Positions 9,944 through 21,975 of a stretch of DNA of 64,000 nucleotides are shown here, piece by piece. Numbering within the stretch: position 1 is the stretch's first letter; every line of letters begins with the position of its first letter. Under the pieces are notes generated by a model, which saw nothing but the letters and a program-made list of their open reading frames with translations, was not told the origin of the DNA and made no database searches. The DNA is from Eunapius fragilis (lineage: Eukaryota; Porifera; Demospongiae; Spongillida; Spongillidae), in NCBI GenBank assembly GCA_963681505.1, contig OY811990.1, positions 5,696,708 to 5,760,707 of the forward strand, given 5' to 3'. Both the position numbers and the translations under genes were made by a program.

Positions 9944-12900
9944 TGTGTTAGTGGTTGTGGGGTACAGTGGTCACTCCTAACACCCTGGTGGTTGTGGGGT
10001 ACAGTGGTCACTCCTAACACCCTGGTGGTTGTGGGATACAGTGGTCACTCCTAACACCCTAGTGGTTGTGGGGTACACTGGTCACTCCTAACACCCTGGT
10101 GGTTGTGGGGTACAGTGGTCACTCTTAACACCCTGGTGGTTGTGGGGTACAACTGTGGTCACTCCTAACACCCTAGTGGTTGTGGGGTACACTGGTCACT
10201 CCTAACACCCTGGTGGTTGTGGGGTACAGTGGTCACTCTTAACACCCTGGTGGTTGTGGGGTACAACTGTGGTCACTCCTAACACCCTAGTGGTTGTGGG
10301 GTACAGTGGTCACTCCTAACACCCTAGTGGTTGTGGGGTACAGTGGTCACTCCTAACACCCTAGTGGTTGTGGGGTACAGTGGTCACTCCTAACACCCTG
10401 GTGGTTGTGGGGTACAGTGGTCACTCCTAACACCCTAGTGGTTGTGGGGTACAGTGGTCACTCCTAACACCCTGGTGGTTGTGGGGTACAGTGGTCACTC
10501 CTAACACCCTAGTGGTTGTGGGGTACAGTGGTCACTCCTAACACCCTGGTGGTTGTGGGGTACAGTGGTCACTCCTAACACCCTAGTGGTTGTGGGGTAC
10601 AGTGGTCACTCCTAACACCCTGGTGGTTGTGGGGTACAGTGGTCACTCCTAACACCCTAGTGGTTGTGGGGTACAGTGGTCACTCCTAACACCCTAGTGG
10701 TTGTGGGGTACAATGGTCACTCCTAACACCCTAGTGGTTGTAGGGTACAGTGGTCACTCCTAACACCCTAGTGGTTGTAGGGTACAGTGGTCACTCCTAA
10801 CACCCTAGTGGTTGTGGGGTACAGTGGTCACTCCTAACACCCTAGTGGTTGTGGGGTACAGTGGTCACTCCTAACACCCTAGTGGTTGTAGGGTACAATG
10901 GTCACTCCTAACACCCTAGTGGTTGTAGGGTACAGTGGTCACTCCTAACACCCTTATGGTTGTGGGGTACAGTGGTCACTCCTAACACCCTAGTGGTTGA
11001 GGGGTACAGTGGTCACTCCTAACGCCCTAGTGGTTGTGGGGTACAGTGGTCACTCCTAACACCCTAGTGGTTGTAGGGTACAGTGGTCACTCCTAACACC
11101 CTAGTGGTTGTGGGGTACAGTGGTCACTCCTAACACCCTAGTGGTTGTGGGGTACAGTGGTCACTCCTAACACCCTAGTGGTTGTAGGGTACAGTGGTCA
11201 CTCCTAACACCCTAGTGGTTGTGGGGTACAGTGGTCACTCCTAACACCCTAGTGGTTGTGGGGTACAGTGGTCACTCCTAACACCCTAGTGGTTGTGGGG
11301 TACAGTGGTCACTCTTAACACCCTGGTGGTTGTGGGGTACTGTGGTCACTCCTAACACCCTAGTGGTTGTAGGGTACAGTGGTCACTCCTAACACCCTGG
11401 TGGTTGTGGGGTACAGTGGTCACTCCTAACACCCTGGTGGTTGTGGGGTACAGTGGTCACTCCTAACACCCTAGTGGTTGTGGGGTACAGTGGTCACTCC
11501 TAACACCCTAGTGGTTGTGGGGTACAGTGGTCACTCCTAACACCCTGGTGGTTGTGGGGTACAGTGGTCACTCCTAACACCCTGGTGGTTGTGGGGTACA
11601 GTGGTCACTCCTAACACCCTAGTGGTTGTGGGGTACAGTGGACACTCCTAACACCCTAGTGGTTGTGGGGTACAGTGGTCACTCCTAACACCCTAGTGGT
11701 TGTGGGGTACAGTGGTCACTCCTAACACCCTAGTGGTTGTAGGGTACAGTGGTCACTCTTAACACCCTGGTGGTTGTGGGGTACAGTGGTCACTCCTTAC
11801 ACCCTGGTGGTTGTGGGGTACAGTGGTCACTCCTTACACCCTAGTGGTTGTGGGGTACAGTGGTCACTCCTAACACCCTAGTGGTTGTGGGGTACAGTGG
11901 TCACTCCTAACACCCTAGTGGTTGTGGGGTACAGTGGTCACTCTTAACACCCTGGTGGTTGTGGGGTACTGTGGTCACTCCTAACACCCTAGTGGTTGTA
12001 GGGTACAGTGGTCACTCCTAACACCCTGGTGGTTGTGGGGTACAGTGGTCACTCCTAACACCCTGGTGGTTGTGGGGTACAGTGGTCACTCCTAACACCC
12101 TAGTGGTTGTGGGGTACAGTGGTCACTCCTAACACCCTAGTGGTTGTGGGGTACAGTGGTCACTCCTAACACCCTGGTGGTTGTGGGGTACAGTGGTCAC
12201 TCCTAACACCCTGGTGGTTGTGGGGTACAGTGGTCACTCCTAACACCCTAGTGGTTGTGGGGTACAGTGGACACTCCTAACACCCTAGTGGTTGTGGGGT
12301 ACAGTGGTCACTCCTAACACCCTAGTGGTTGTGGGGTACAGTGGTCACTCCTAACACCCTAGTGGTTGTAGGGTACAGTGGTCACTCTTAACACCCTGGT
12401 GGTTGTGGGGTACAGTGGTCACTCCTTACACCCTGGTGGTTGTGGGGTACAGTGGTCACTCCTTACACCCTAGTGGTTGTGGGGTACAGTGGTCACTCCT
12501 AACACCCTAGTGGTTGTGGGGTACAGTGGTCACTCTTAACACCCTGGTGGTTGTGGGGTACAGTGGTCACTCCTAACACCCTGGTGGTGTTGGGGTACAG
12601 TGGTCACTCCTAACACCCTGGTGGTTGTGGGGTACAGTGGTCACTCCTAACACCCTAGTGGTTGTGGGGCACTGTGGTCACTCCTAACACCCTGGTGGTT
12701 GTGGGGTACAGTGGTCACTCCTAACACCCTGGTGGTTGTGGGGTACAGTGGTCACTCCTAACACCCTGGTGGTTGTGGGGTACAGTGGTCACTCCTAACA
12801 CCCTAGTGGTTGTGGGGTACAGTGGTCACTCCTAACACCCTAGTGGTTTTGGGGTATAGTGGTCACTCCTAACACCCTGGTGGTTGTGGGGTACAGTGGT

Positions 12901-15345
12901 CACTCCTAACACCCTGGTGGTTGTGGGGTACAGTGGTCACTCCTAACACCCTAGTGGTTGTGGGGTACAGTGGTCACTCCTAACACCCTAGTGGTTTTGG
13001 GGTATAGTGGTCACTCCTAACACCCTGGTGGTTGTGGGGTACAGTGGTCACTCCTAACACCCTGCTGGTTGTGGGGTACAGTGGTCACTCCTAACACCCT
13101 AGTGGTTGTGGGGTACAGTGGTCACTCCTAACACCCTAGTGGTTGTGGGGTACAGTGGTCACTCCTAACACCCTGGTGGTTGTGGGGTACAGTGGTCACT
13201 CCTAACACCCTAGTGGTTGTGGGGTACAGTGGTCACTCTTAACACCCTAGTGGTTGTGGGGTACAGCGGTCACTCCTAACACCCTAGTGGTTGTGGGGTA
13301 CAGTGGTCACTCCTAACACCCTAGTGGTTGTGGTGTACAGTGGTCACTCCTAACACCCTAGTGGTTGTGGGGTACAGTGGTCACTCCTAACACCCTAGTG
13401 GTTGTGGGGTACAGTGGTCACTCCTAACACCCTCGTGGTTGTGGGGTACAGTGGTCACTCCTAACACCCTAGTGGTTGTGGGGTACAGTGGTCACTCCTA
13501 ACACCCTAGTGGTTGTGGGGTACAGTGGTCACTCCTAACACCCTAGTGGTTGTGGGGTACAGTGGTCACACCTAACACCCTAGTGGTTGTGGGGTACAGT
13601 GGTCACTCCTAACACCCTAGTGGTTGTGGGGTACAGTGGTCACTCCTAACACCCTAGTGGTTGTGGGGTACAGTGGTCACTCCTAACACCCTAGTGGTTG
13701 TGGGGTACAGTGGTCACTCCTAACACCCTAGTGGTTGTGGGGTACATTGGTCACTCCTAACACCCTAGTGGTTGTGGGGTACAGTGGTCACTCCTAACAC
13801 CCTAGTGGTTGTGGGGTACAGTGGTCACTCCTAACACCCTAGTGGTTGTGGGGTACAGTGGTCACTCCTAACACCCTCGTGGTTGTGGGGTACAGTGGTC
13901 ACTCCTAACACCCTGGTGGTTGTGGGGTACAGTGGCCACTCCTAACACCCTAGTGGTTGTGGGGTACAGTGGTCACTCCTTACACCCTCGTGGTTGTGGG
14001 GTACAGTGGTCACTCCTAACACCCTAGTGGTTGTGGGGTACAGTGGTCACTCCTAACACCCTAGTGGTTGTGGGGTACAGTGGTCACTCCTAACACCCTA
14101 GTGGTTGTGGGGTACAGTGGTCACACCTAACACCCTAGTGGTTGTGGGGTACAGTGGTCACTCCTAACACCCTAGTGGTTGTGGGGTACAGTGGTCACTC
14201 CTAACACCCTAGTGGTTGTGGGGTACAGTGGTCACTCCTAACACCCTAGTGGTTGTGGGGTATAGTGGTCACTCCTAACACCCTAGTGGTTGTGGGGTAC
14301 AGTGGTCACTCCTAACACCCTAGTGGTTGTGGTGTACAGTGGTCACTCCTAACACCCTAGTGGTTGTGGGGTACACTGGTCACTCCTAACACCCTAGTGG
14401 TTGTTGGGTACAGTGGTCACTCCTAACACCCTAGTGGTTGTGGGGTACAGTGGTCACTCTTAACACCCTGGTGGTTGTGGGGTACTGTGGTCACTCCTAA
14501 CACCCTAGTGGTTGTGGGGTACAGTGGTCACTCCTAACACCCTAGTGGTTGTGGGGTACAGTGGTCACTCCTAACACCCTAGTGGTTGTAGGGTACAGTG
14601 GTCACTCCTAACACCCTAGTGGTTGTGGGGTACAGTGGTCACTCCTAACACCCTAGTGGTTGAGGGGTACAGTGGTCACTCCTAACACCCTGGTGGTTGT
14701 GGGGTACAGTGGTCACTCCTAACACACTAGTGGTTGTGGGGTACAGTGGTCACTCCTAACACCCTGGTGGTTGTGGGGTACAGTGGTCACTCCTAACACA
14801 CTAGTGGTTGAGGGGTACAGTGGTCACTCCTAACACCTTAGAGGTTGTGGGGTACAGTGGTCACTCCTAACACCCTAGTGGTTGTGGGTACAGTGGTCAC
14901 GCCTAACACCCTAGTGGTTGTGGGGTACAGTGGTCACTCCTAACACCCTAGTGGTTGTGGGGTACAGTGGTCACTCCTAACACCCTAGTGGTTGTGGGGT
15001 ACAGTGGTCACTCCTAACACACTAGTGAGTGTGGGGTACAGTGGTCACTCCTAACACCCTAGTGGTTGTGGGGTACAGTGGTCACTCCTAACACCCTAGT
15101 GGTTGTGGGTACAGTGGTCACGCCTAACACCCTAGTGGTTGTGGGGTACAGTGGTCACTCCTAACACCCTGGTGGTTGTGGGGTACAGTGGTCACTCCTA
15201 ACACCCTAGTGGTTGTGGGGTACAGTGGTCACTCCTAACACCCTAGTGGTTGAGGGGTACAGTGGTCACTCTTAACACCCTAGTGGTTGTGGGGTACAGT
15301 GGTCACTCCTAACACCCTAGTGGTTGTGGGGTACAATGGTCAATG
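9944..15345. repeat. 37-bp satellite array, about 146 copies, with a 629-bp higher-order repeat
   Basis: The unit contains CCCTAGTGGTTGTGGGG then TACAGTGGTCACTCCTAACA; spacing is 37 bp (10561 to 10598). A/G variation at CTAGTGG/CTGGTGG alternates along the array. A block around 11290-11920 recurs at 11920-12545 with the same rare variants. ACTCTTAACA occurs at 11311 and 11940, and GTGGACACTCC near 11639 and 12268, both 629 bp apart, which is exactly 17 units. The array ends just upstream of the TRRAP first exon. Confidence 0.97.
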
Positions 15346-15505
15346 TACAGACTACTAGTTTATAAGATCACACGTGTGCACATACGTGCAATTGATTGGA
15401 GCATGCCACTACTGCATTGGGTTACGTCATGCCTATTTGGGCGGAGCGAATATTTTATAATTCTAATTGTAGCCTACATTTGCGCGGGTAAGGTACGGTA
15501 GCTAG
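15346..15505 (+). promoter_or_regulatory. 5' flank of TRRAP (set 2)
   Basis: This unique sequence separates the satellite from the first TRRAP coding exon and is matched, reversed, at 53626-53740. Both contain GGGCGGAGCGAA and a TGCGCGGGTA block close to the ATG. Conservation between the two copies and position suggest promoter or 5' UTR; no core element is certain. Confidence 0.4.
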
Positions 15506-15956
15506 ATGTCCAAGCTGCGAAGTCACCTAGCTTGTCTGGTGGATCCGGCTACCCGTAAGTGCACGTTTCGTTACGTTTGAGGGTTCCATGCATGCGGCAA
15601 GGGTGTTGCGTGGTGATGCAGCTGCTAAATGCCCACATGGTAAGCCCTCACGTGATAAAGCTGTTAAATACCCACACACAGCAAGCTAAAAGCAGCGCAG
15701 GAAGTTAGCGAGAACTTGGAGGTAAGGGTCCTACGTACCAGCACATTATTGCATATAGTTTACTGTAGCATGTAAGAGGCTGTAACTCGGCTGCGAATAT
15801 ATCGTGCGAGACTTAAAGGTGGAGGGGTGTCTGATTGGTGTGTCTTCCCTCCCTCGACCCACCACCCTCATGTAGAACATCATCAACTCCCAACATTACT
15901 CTAATTTTCTGGAAACAGCTATTCCAATTTTCCTGCAACTGTTGAAGGATGGTATG

Positions 15957-15959
<3 letters not shown>

Positions 15960-16013
<54 letters not shown>

Positions 16014-16030
16014 TGTGTGTATGTGTGTGT

Positions 16031-16086
<56 letters not shown>
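15960..16086. repeat. GT microsatellite in a TRRAP intron
   Basis: About 63 GT dinucleotides, with a few AT interruptions, lie directly after the donor of exon 15876-15951. A second short tract is at 16371-16397. In the minus-strand TRRAP copy a (CA)n tract (53190-53272) takes the place of everything from this point to the 17.46 kb TG tract. Confidence 0.95.
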
Positions 16087-16088
<2 letters not shown>

Positions 16089-16814
16089 ACTTGGTAACCA
16101 TGTCTACTGCTTTCCAGGGGAACCTCAGTTTACAACTGACAGTCACTCTCAGGTATGAAGGGTACTGAAGGAATGGGGAGGGGAGGAGGGAAAGGGGAGA
16201 GGGAGGGAGAGGGGAGAGGGAGGGAGGAGGTAAGGGAGGAGAGGGAGAAGTCTGTGCGTATATATGAATTACCTTCCTTTCAACACTGGTTGCCCAGCAA
16301 CTAAGAAAGCTAGTTTTGGAGCTGATGCACAGGCTTCCAGCCAATGAGCAGCTAAAAGGACATGTGAAGGTGTGTGTGTGTGTGTGTGCGTGTGTGTGGG
16401 TTGAGTAGATGCAGTAATGGTTTGGACTGATGTTGGTTGCTGTTGTGATATGACCAGGTCTCATTCTTTACAGGGTATCCTCACTGGAATGTTCCAACTT
16501 CTGGAGGTGAGTTTTTAAAATGTATACCTGACAGCTCTGGTGATTTGGCTTTCACTTTCAGGTTGAGAATGAAGAGAATGTTCTGGTGTGTTTGAGGATC
16601 ATCATAGAACTGCACAAGCAGTTCAGACCTTCTCTGACACCAGAGGTGAGGGGAGGGGCCTACCAGGGGGGGAGGGTACTGGGATCAGAGAGTATTGATT
16701 TAACCCTCTCAGATCATGAGGTTTTTGTTGTTTGTGAAGACAGTCTACGCAGAACTACCAAAGGCCATGGTTAGTGAGCACTGTGTAACCATGGTTACCA
16801 TTTTTGTTCAAGTC

Positions 16815-17304
16815 ACATGGGTCATCATAACCATAATCATATGGGTCATCATGACCATCACCATTTTATGGATCATCATAACCATAATCATATGGGTCAT
16901 CATGAACATCACCATTTTATGGATCATCATGACCATCACCACCAAATGGGTCATCATGACCATCACCACCAAATGTGTCATCATGACCATCACCACCATA
17001 TGGGTCATCATAACCATCACCACCATATGGGTCATCATGACCATTACCACCAAATGGGTCATCATGACCATCACCACCATATGGGTCATCATGACCATCA
17101 CCACCATATGGGTCATCATGACCATCACCACCATATGGGTCATCATGACCATCACCATCATATAGGTCATCATGACCATCACCACCATATGGGTCATCAT
17201 GACCATCACCACCATATGGGTCATCATGACCATCACCACCATATGGGTCATCATGACCATCACCACCATATGGGTCATCATGACCATCACCATCATATAG
17301 GTCA
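16815..17304. repeat. 27-bp intronic minisatellite, about 18 copies
   Basis: The unit is built from ATGGGTCATCATGACC and ATCACCACCAT. Because 27 is a multiple of three and the unit lacks stops, frames are open on both strands (His/Asp/Met-rich one way, Met/Val-rich the other). It sits between TRRAP exons ending at 16769 and starting at 17325, so it is intronic and not coding. Confidence 0.93.
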
Positions 17305-17659
17305 TGTAATCTAGTTTCTTTCAGCAGACGTTATTTGAACCTTCTGAGGGAGACGTTGGAGGAGGAGGGGGAGCTGGAGGGAATGGACCAGGAGTGGTGG
17401 GAGGGGGAGGAGGTGTTAGTGCTGGTGGAGAGGAGGTGGTCAAGGCACCAGCTGTGAGTGTACATGTTTGAGTGTGCATTTGTGAGTGTATGTGTGAGTG
17501 TACATGTGAGCATGTGTGTGCATCTGTGAGTTTGCATGTGTGCAGGTGTGGAGGAGGTGTTTACAGCTATGTCTCCTTGCAGTCAGCCCTACCAAAGGCT
17601 GCCTCATCTCTCAAGGTCCTTGCTGAACTGCCCATCATTGTGGTACTGATGTATCAGGT

Positions 17660-17872
17660 AACCCAAACCACTCACCTCCTCATCATACCCTAACCACTCA
17701 CTTCTTCATCATACCCTAACTACTCACCCCCTCATCTTCCCCAAACCACTCACCTCCTCATCATACCCTAACCACTCACCTCCTCATCATACCCTAACCA
17801 CTCACCTCCTCATCATACCCTAACCACTCATCTCATCATACCCTAACCCCTCACCTCCTCCCCATCCCTATC
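17660..17872. repeat. 26-bp intronic minisatellite, about 8 copies
   Basis: The unit contains CCCTAACCACTCACCTCCTC then ATCATA, in the intron between TRRAP exons 17583-17657 and 17875-18050. The paralogous intron at 52565-53015 has about 17 copies, so copy number differs between paralogues. Confidence 0.93.
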
Positions 17873-18199
17873 AGCTGTACAAGCAGACGGTACACACAGT
17901 GGTAGGAGAGTTCATTCCTCTCACCATGAAGACAATAGTCCCCTAAAGGCTAAGCAGACACCTAACTTTAACAAGGAACTCTAAGTTGACTTCATGGCTG
18001 TTCAGATCAAGTTCCTCTCATTCTTAGCATACATCATCAGGATATACCAGGTGTGCGTTTGTGTGTGTGTATGGTGTGTGTGTGTGTGTGTGTGTGGTGT
18101 GTGGTGTGTGTGTACATGCACAGTGGTGTTGGATATAGGTCTGCTTAGCTTCAGTCCTCCCCATCCAAGAAGAAGAGCTAACACTGTTACCACCTTATA

Positions 18200-19736
18200 G
18201 AGTCATTCCATGGGCTGTCAGGAAGGAATCGGACAGCACCCCTCAGATTTGTGTGCAATTTATCATATTTGCTTGACCTAATATGGATGTTACTTTAACA
18301 CATTAATTTTTAAAATCTCATGACTGGTTACGAATTAACACCGTCATGAATAATTAATTGTTTTCCACTCATAACTCCCTACTCACAGAACGTGTATGGC
18401 TATTGTTGGCATCAAATTGAAGCTTTCTTAGTGTACAATCCGACTATAATATGTTTCTGTGGGAGGGGCGAAAGGGTTAATGAATAAATGTTTATACAGC
18501 ACGGTTTTCAATATTTAGGTCACTTGTAGGGTGATACTCAAGCATTTTGTTTTTGTATATGAAAACTGTTCATTGTCCTTACATTTTACAACAATAAAAA
18601 GTCTGAGTATCAGCTAGTTCTGGGAACTGCAGAAGGTTAAAGGGCAAGACGCCATTTTTAATTTCTTCATGGTTGATTTTATCACTAATGAGAAGCAAGT
18701 GTTGTTTAGATACGTCTCAAGGGTATTACAAACCGTTAAGCCTTCTAATGGGATCGTTGCTTAGGTAAGCGTGCTCGTTATTACTGTCATAAGTGGTTAA
18801 AGCTCAACATTTCTTTTGATTGGAAGTAATGCACCTATCATTGTTACGTGAGACCCCCCCCCTGAGGGAAGTCGGGATTAGGTGGGGATTTGATGCGTGA
18901 ATATCATTACTGGCCACACATTTGATCCCCGGTACGCCGTCATCCGGCGTATGAACAGGTTGAGGGACCACCACTTCTTGAGCCGGTTGAATATAAGGTC
19001 TCACCGCCGGTTCATTTAAACCTCGTTGTTCCTTTTTACTTCCAATCAAAAGAAATGTTGAGCTTTAACCACTTATGACAGTAATAACGAGGACGCTTAC
19101 CTAAGCGACGATCCCATTAGAAGGCTTAACGGTTTCCAATAAATGTGCAATTCGATGTACTAAAAATCATTTTTTAAATTACCAAGGCCCTTTCTTACTT
19201 GAGGACAGTATTATGTAATACCCTTGAGACGTATCTAAACAACACTTGCTTCTCATTAGTGATAAAATCAGCCATGAAGAAATTAAAAATGGTGTCTTGC
19301 CCTTTAACCTTCTGCAGTTTCCAGAACTAGCTGATACTCAAACTTTTTAAATGTAAGGACAATGAACAGTTTTCATATACAAAAACAAAATTCGTAAGAA
19401 TCACCCTGCAAGTGACCTAAATATTGAAAACCGTGCTGTATAAACATTTATTCGTTAACCCTTTCGCCTCTCCCACAGAAACATATTATAGTCGGATTGT
19501 ACACTAAGAGAGCTTCAATTTGACGCCAACAATAGCCATACACATTCTGTGAGTAGGGAGTTATGAGTGGAAAACAATTAATTATTCATGACGGTGTTAA
19601 TTCGTAAACCAGTCGTGAGATTTTAAAAATTAATGCGTTAAAGTAACATCCATATTAGGTCAAGCAAATATGATAAATTGCACACAAATCTGAGGGGTGC
19701 TGTCCAATTCCTTCCTGACAGCCCATGGAATGACCC
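18200..19736. mobile_element. 1,537-bp fold-back (palindromic) MITE-like element in a TRRAP intron
   Basis: The two ends are long inverted repeats. The left arm runs 18200 to about 18826 and starts GAGTCATTCCATGGGCTGTC. The right arm runs about 19035 to 19736, is its reverse complement with few mismatches, and carries about 75 extra bases (about 19142-19215). Roughly 200 bp lie between the arms. TATA flanks both ends (18196-18199 and 19737-19740). The paralogous intron in set 4 (about 52245) has the same flanks with a single TTATAA and no element, which identifies the target-site duplication. No transposase frame is visible, so it is non-autonomous. Family is not assigned. Confidence 0.88.
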
Positions 19737-20234
19737 TATAATCTCACACTAATGTACCCTTATACTTGCCCCCCCTTGCCCTCATGGGTGGGGTCATCCA
19801 TGACCCCTAGCCCCCCCTTGCCCTCATACATGACCCCCTGCCCCCCTTGCCGTCATCCATGACCCCCTGCCCCCCCTTGCCCTCATACATGCCCCCTTGC
19901 TCCCACATGTACTCACACACGCCCCCCTGCCCCCCGCCCCCCACAGGAACAAGTTGCGTCCTATGCCTCTAACCTGGTCCAGGGTATGGTGGCGTTGCTT
20001 AGGAACTGTCCCCAGGAGGTAGCCCACCTGAGGAAGGAGCTGTTGATTGCTGCCAGACATATTCTAGCCACAGACCTGCGTAACAAGTTTCTGCCGTGCA
20101 TAGACCATCTCTTTGACGAGAACCTTCTGATTGGATCAGGGTGGACCACCAGAGAAAGTGTGAGGTATTATCAGAGAGGTGTTAGGTGTGAGGGTGTCAG
20201 GTATTATGTGAGGGTGTAGTTACGTATGATGTTA

Positions 20235-20948
20235 CAGTGTTTCCCCCAGAGCATGGCGCTTCAATAGCGCCACGCTTATGAATGAAGGAGATAACTAGGT
20301 GTTAAGTAAACTGGGTAGATAGGTGATAAAGATTGGTTTACAAATGTATGGGCAAAAAAGATTACACTTGTGGTATGCATGTACAAGCAAGTACATGTAC
20401 TACAAGCTAAATACTAATTTTACGATGGTGCATCTCACTCCATATCTCAGCAGCTTTTACAAAATCAAAGTTCTCTAGTTCTCCACCTAAAACAATTCTC
20501 ATTATTTGCCATAGAGTGGAGGTGTTTAATCTATTTCTAAGATCAGTTTTTATTCATCGATGAAAAGCATCTTTCACGCTCAGCTGTGCTAACTGGAATG
20601 ATTAGTGCAATTGAAGCAAGCCTTGATAGTTGAGGGAAGAGATATTTGAGAGTATTGTTCAACTAGCCAGGGATAATCTTCTTTCCATGATGAACAGTAC
20701 CCTATTTTATGACCTCCTTTGCGTACAGCTGAAATCTCTACTTCGCTTGACCTCGTTGCCATTATGCTATGTTGCCTGGTTACATAGTACTAAAAACACG
20801 CTGAGGTGGGTTTTGTCAGGGATATAATTAGAACTGTGTATAAATTAAAACCACAGATGCAAAGCAACCAAGTACTAATTAAATTCATAGCACCCACATT
20901 TATCACGTGGAATGCGCCACCTACAGCATGGCACTGGGGGAAACACTG
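20235..20948 (-). mobile_element. 714-bp internally deleted hAT transposon
   Basis: The ends are CAGTGTTTCCCCCA and TGGGGGAAACACTG, typical of hAT elements, and are flanked by ATGTTA on both sides (20229-20234, 20949-20954). The set 4 intron (about 51870) keeps ATGTTA once without the element. On the minus strand, from about 20640 to 20425, lies the C-terminal hAT dimerisation region: IPVSTAERERCFSSMN, then after a frameshift KTDLRNRLNTSTLW, ending FDFVKAAEIWSEMHH. The rest of the transposase is missing, so this copy cannot move on its own. It inserted in the intron between TRRAP exons 19947-20164 and 21035-21479. Confidence 0.9.
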
Positions 20949-21975
20949 ATGTTAAGGTGTTGGTGGGATGTGAGGGTGTGGTGGGATGTGATTTAATTGT
21001 GCTGTTATTAAATCATTTCCTCCCAACCAATCAGGTCTCTGGCATACAGTATACTGGCTGATCTGGTCCACCATATTTGTACGCAACTTACCCTGCAGCA
21101 GCTGTCAATGGCCGTCCACCTGTTTGCTAAAAATGTCCACGATGACACCATCCCTGTGAGCATCCAGATGATGTCATGCAAGCTGCTGCTCAACCTGGTG
21201 GAGAGCATCAGGGTGAAGTCAGAGCAGGACACTGGGGCCAGGGAGCTGCTCATGAAGATGATGGAGGTGTTCATACTCAAGTTCAAAGCCATAGCGCTGT
21301 ACCAGATCCCCGAACTGTTCAAACATTGTCAGCCATCACCCCCCAGTGACCCTGGGGTTAGCCCCAGCCATGAAACAGCTGTTACCTCCAGCACACCCAA
21401 TGGAGATGTGAAGAGGTCTGGCTCACCTACTCCATCTTCATCTGGTACATTAGGGGAGGGAGGGAGGAAGGGAGGCATGGTGAGGGTATGAAGAAGAGGG
21501 GAGGGGTCTGATGACCACACCAATGTCCCCCCTCACCCCACCCTTCCTACACTACTTTCATATCACACCTCTCCTTACCTTTCCCCCCCAAGTAGCCTGC
21601 TCTATGGTGGCCATGAGTACAGTCATCCCCGTATCTGTCACTGACTGTCGCACCATGGTGAAGACATTGGTGTGTGGTATGAAGACCATCACTTGGGGGG
21701 CCGGGTCCTGTAGAGTACCTGGATCGTCCATTGACTACGGTGAGTTATTGTCAAGAGCATATGTGTGAAGGGTGTGTGTGTGTGTTATGGTGTGGGTGTG
21801 TTATGGTGACCTGCAAATGTATAACATACACCAAATGACAACAGCCATGCTGGAAATGTGTATATGTCTTCTGGCTAGAGAGGTGTGCTTCATTTGGGGT
21901 TATTATCATCTGTTAAGAGTAGCTAATTGCCTTATATGGGATTGAGGCAGTGAAAAGTGACCTAACGTCACAATG

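Larger units (their letters stand above)
15506..21739 (+). pseudogene. TRRAP: TRRAP N-terminal exons (set 2), disabled
   Basis: Exons: 15506-15554, 15686-15721 (LKAAQEVSENLE), 15876-15951, 16118-16152, 16298-16369 (QLRKLVLEL), 16474-16506, 16562-16645 (NVLVCLRIIIELHKQF), 16713-16769, 17325-17453 (Gly-rich), 17583-17657 (SLKVLAELPIIVVLMYQ), 17875-18050, 19947-20164, 21035-21479 and 21593-21739 (TLVCGMKTITWG). The order matches roughly the first 500 residues of TRRAP, the roughly 3,800-residue PIKK-family scaffold of SAGA and TIP60/NuA4. Compared with the minus-strand copy, exon 17875-18050 lacks 10 bp after 17940 and has a TAA at 17982-17984. Exon 21035-21479 has 8 extra bases that break the phase to the next exon. 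The phase between the first two exons is also unresolved. The remaining TRRAP exons are absent; GPCR and RACGAP1 sequence follows. Confidence 0.88.

Noticed and set aside
9944..15345. Possible CRISPR-like array
   Set aside because: Units are contiguous 37-bp repeats with no unique spacers, in a eukaryotic context.
17660..17872. CCCTAA hexamers suggesting an interstitial telomere repeat
   Set aside because: CCCTAA occurs once in a 26-bp minisatellite unit inside an intron; there is no tandem hexamer run.
18804..19049. 81-codon minus frame in the centre of the fold-back element
   Set aside because: No recognisable motif, no start context, and it spans the arm-loop boundary.
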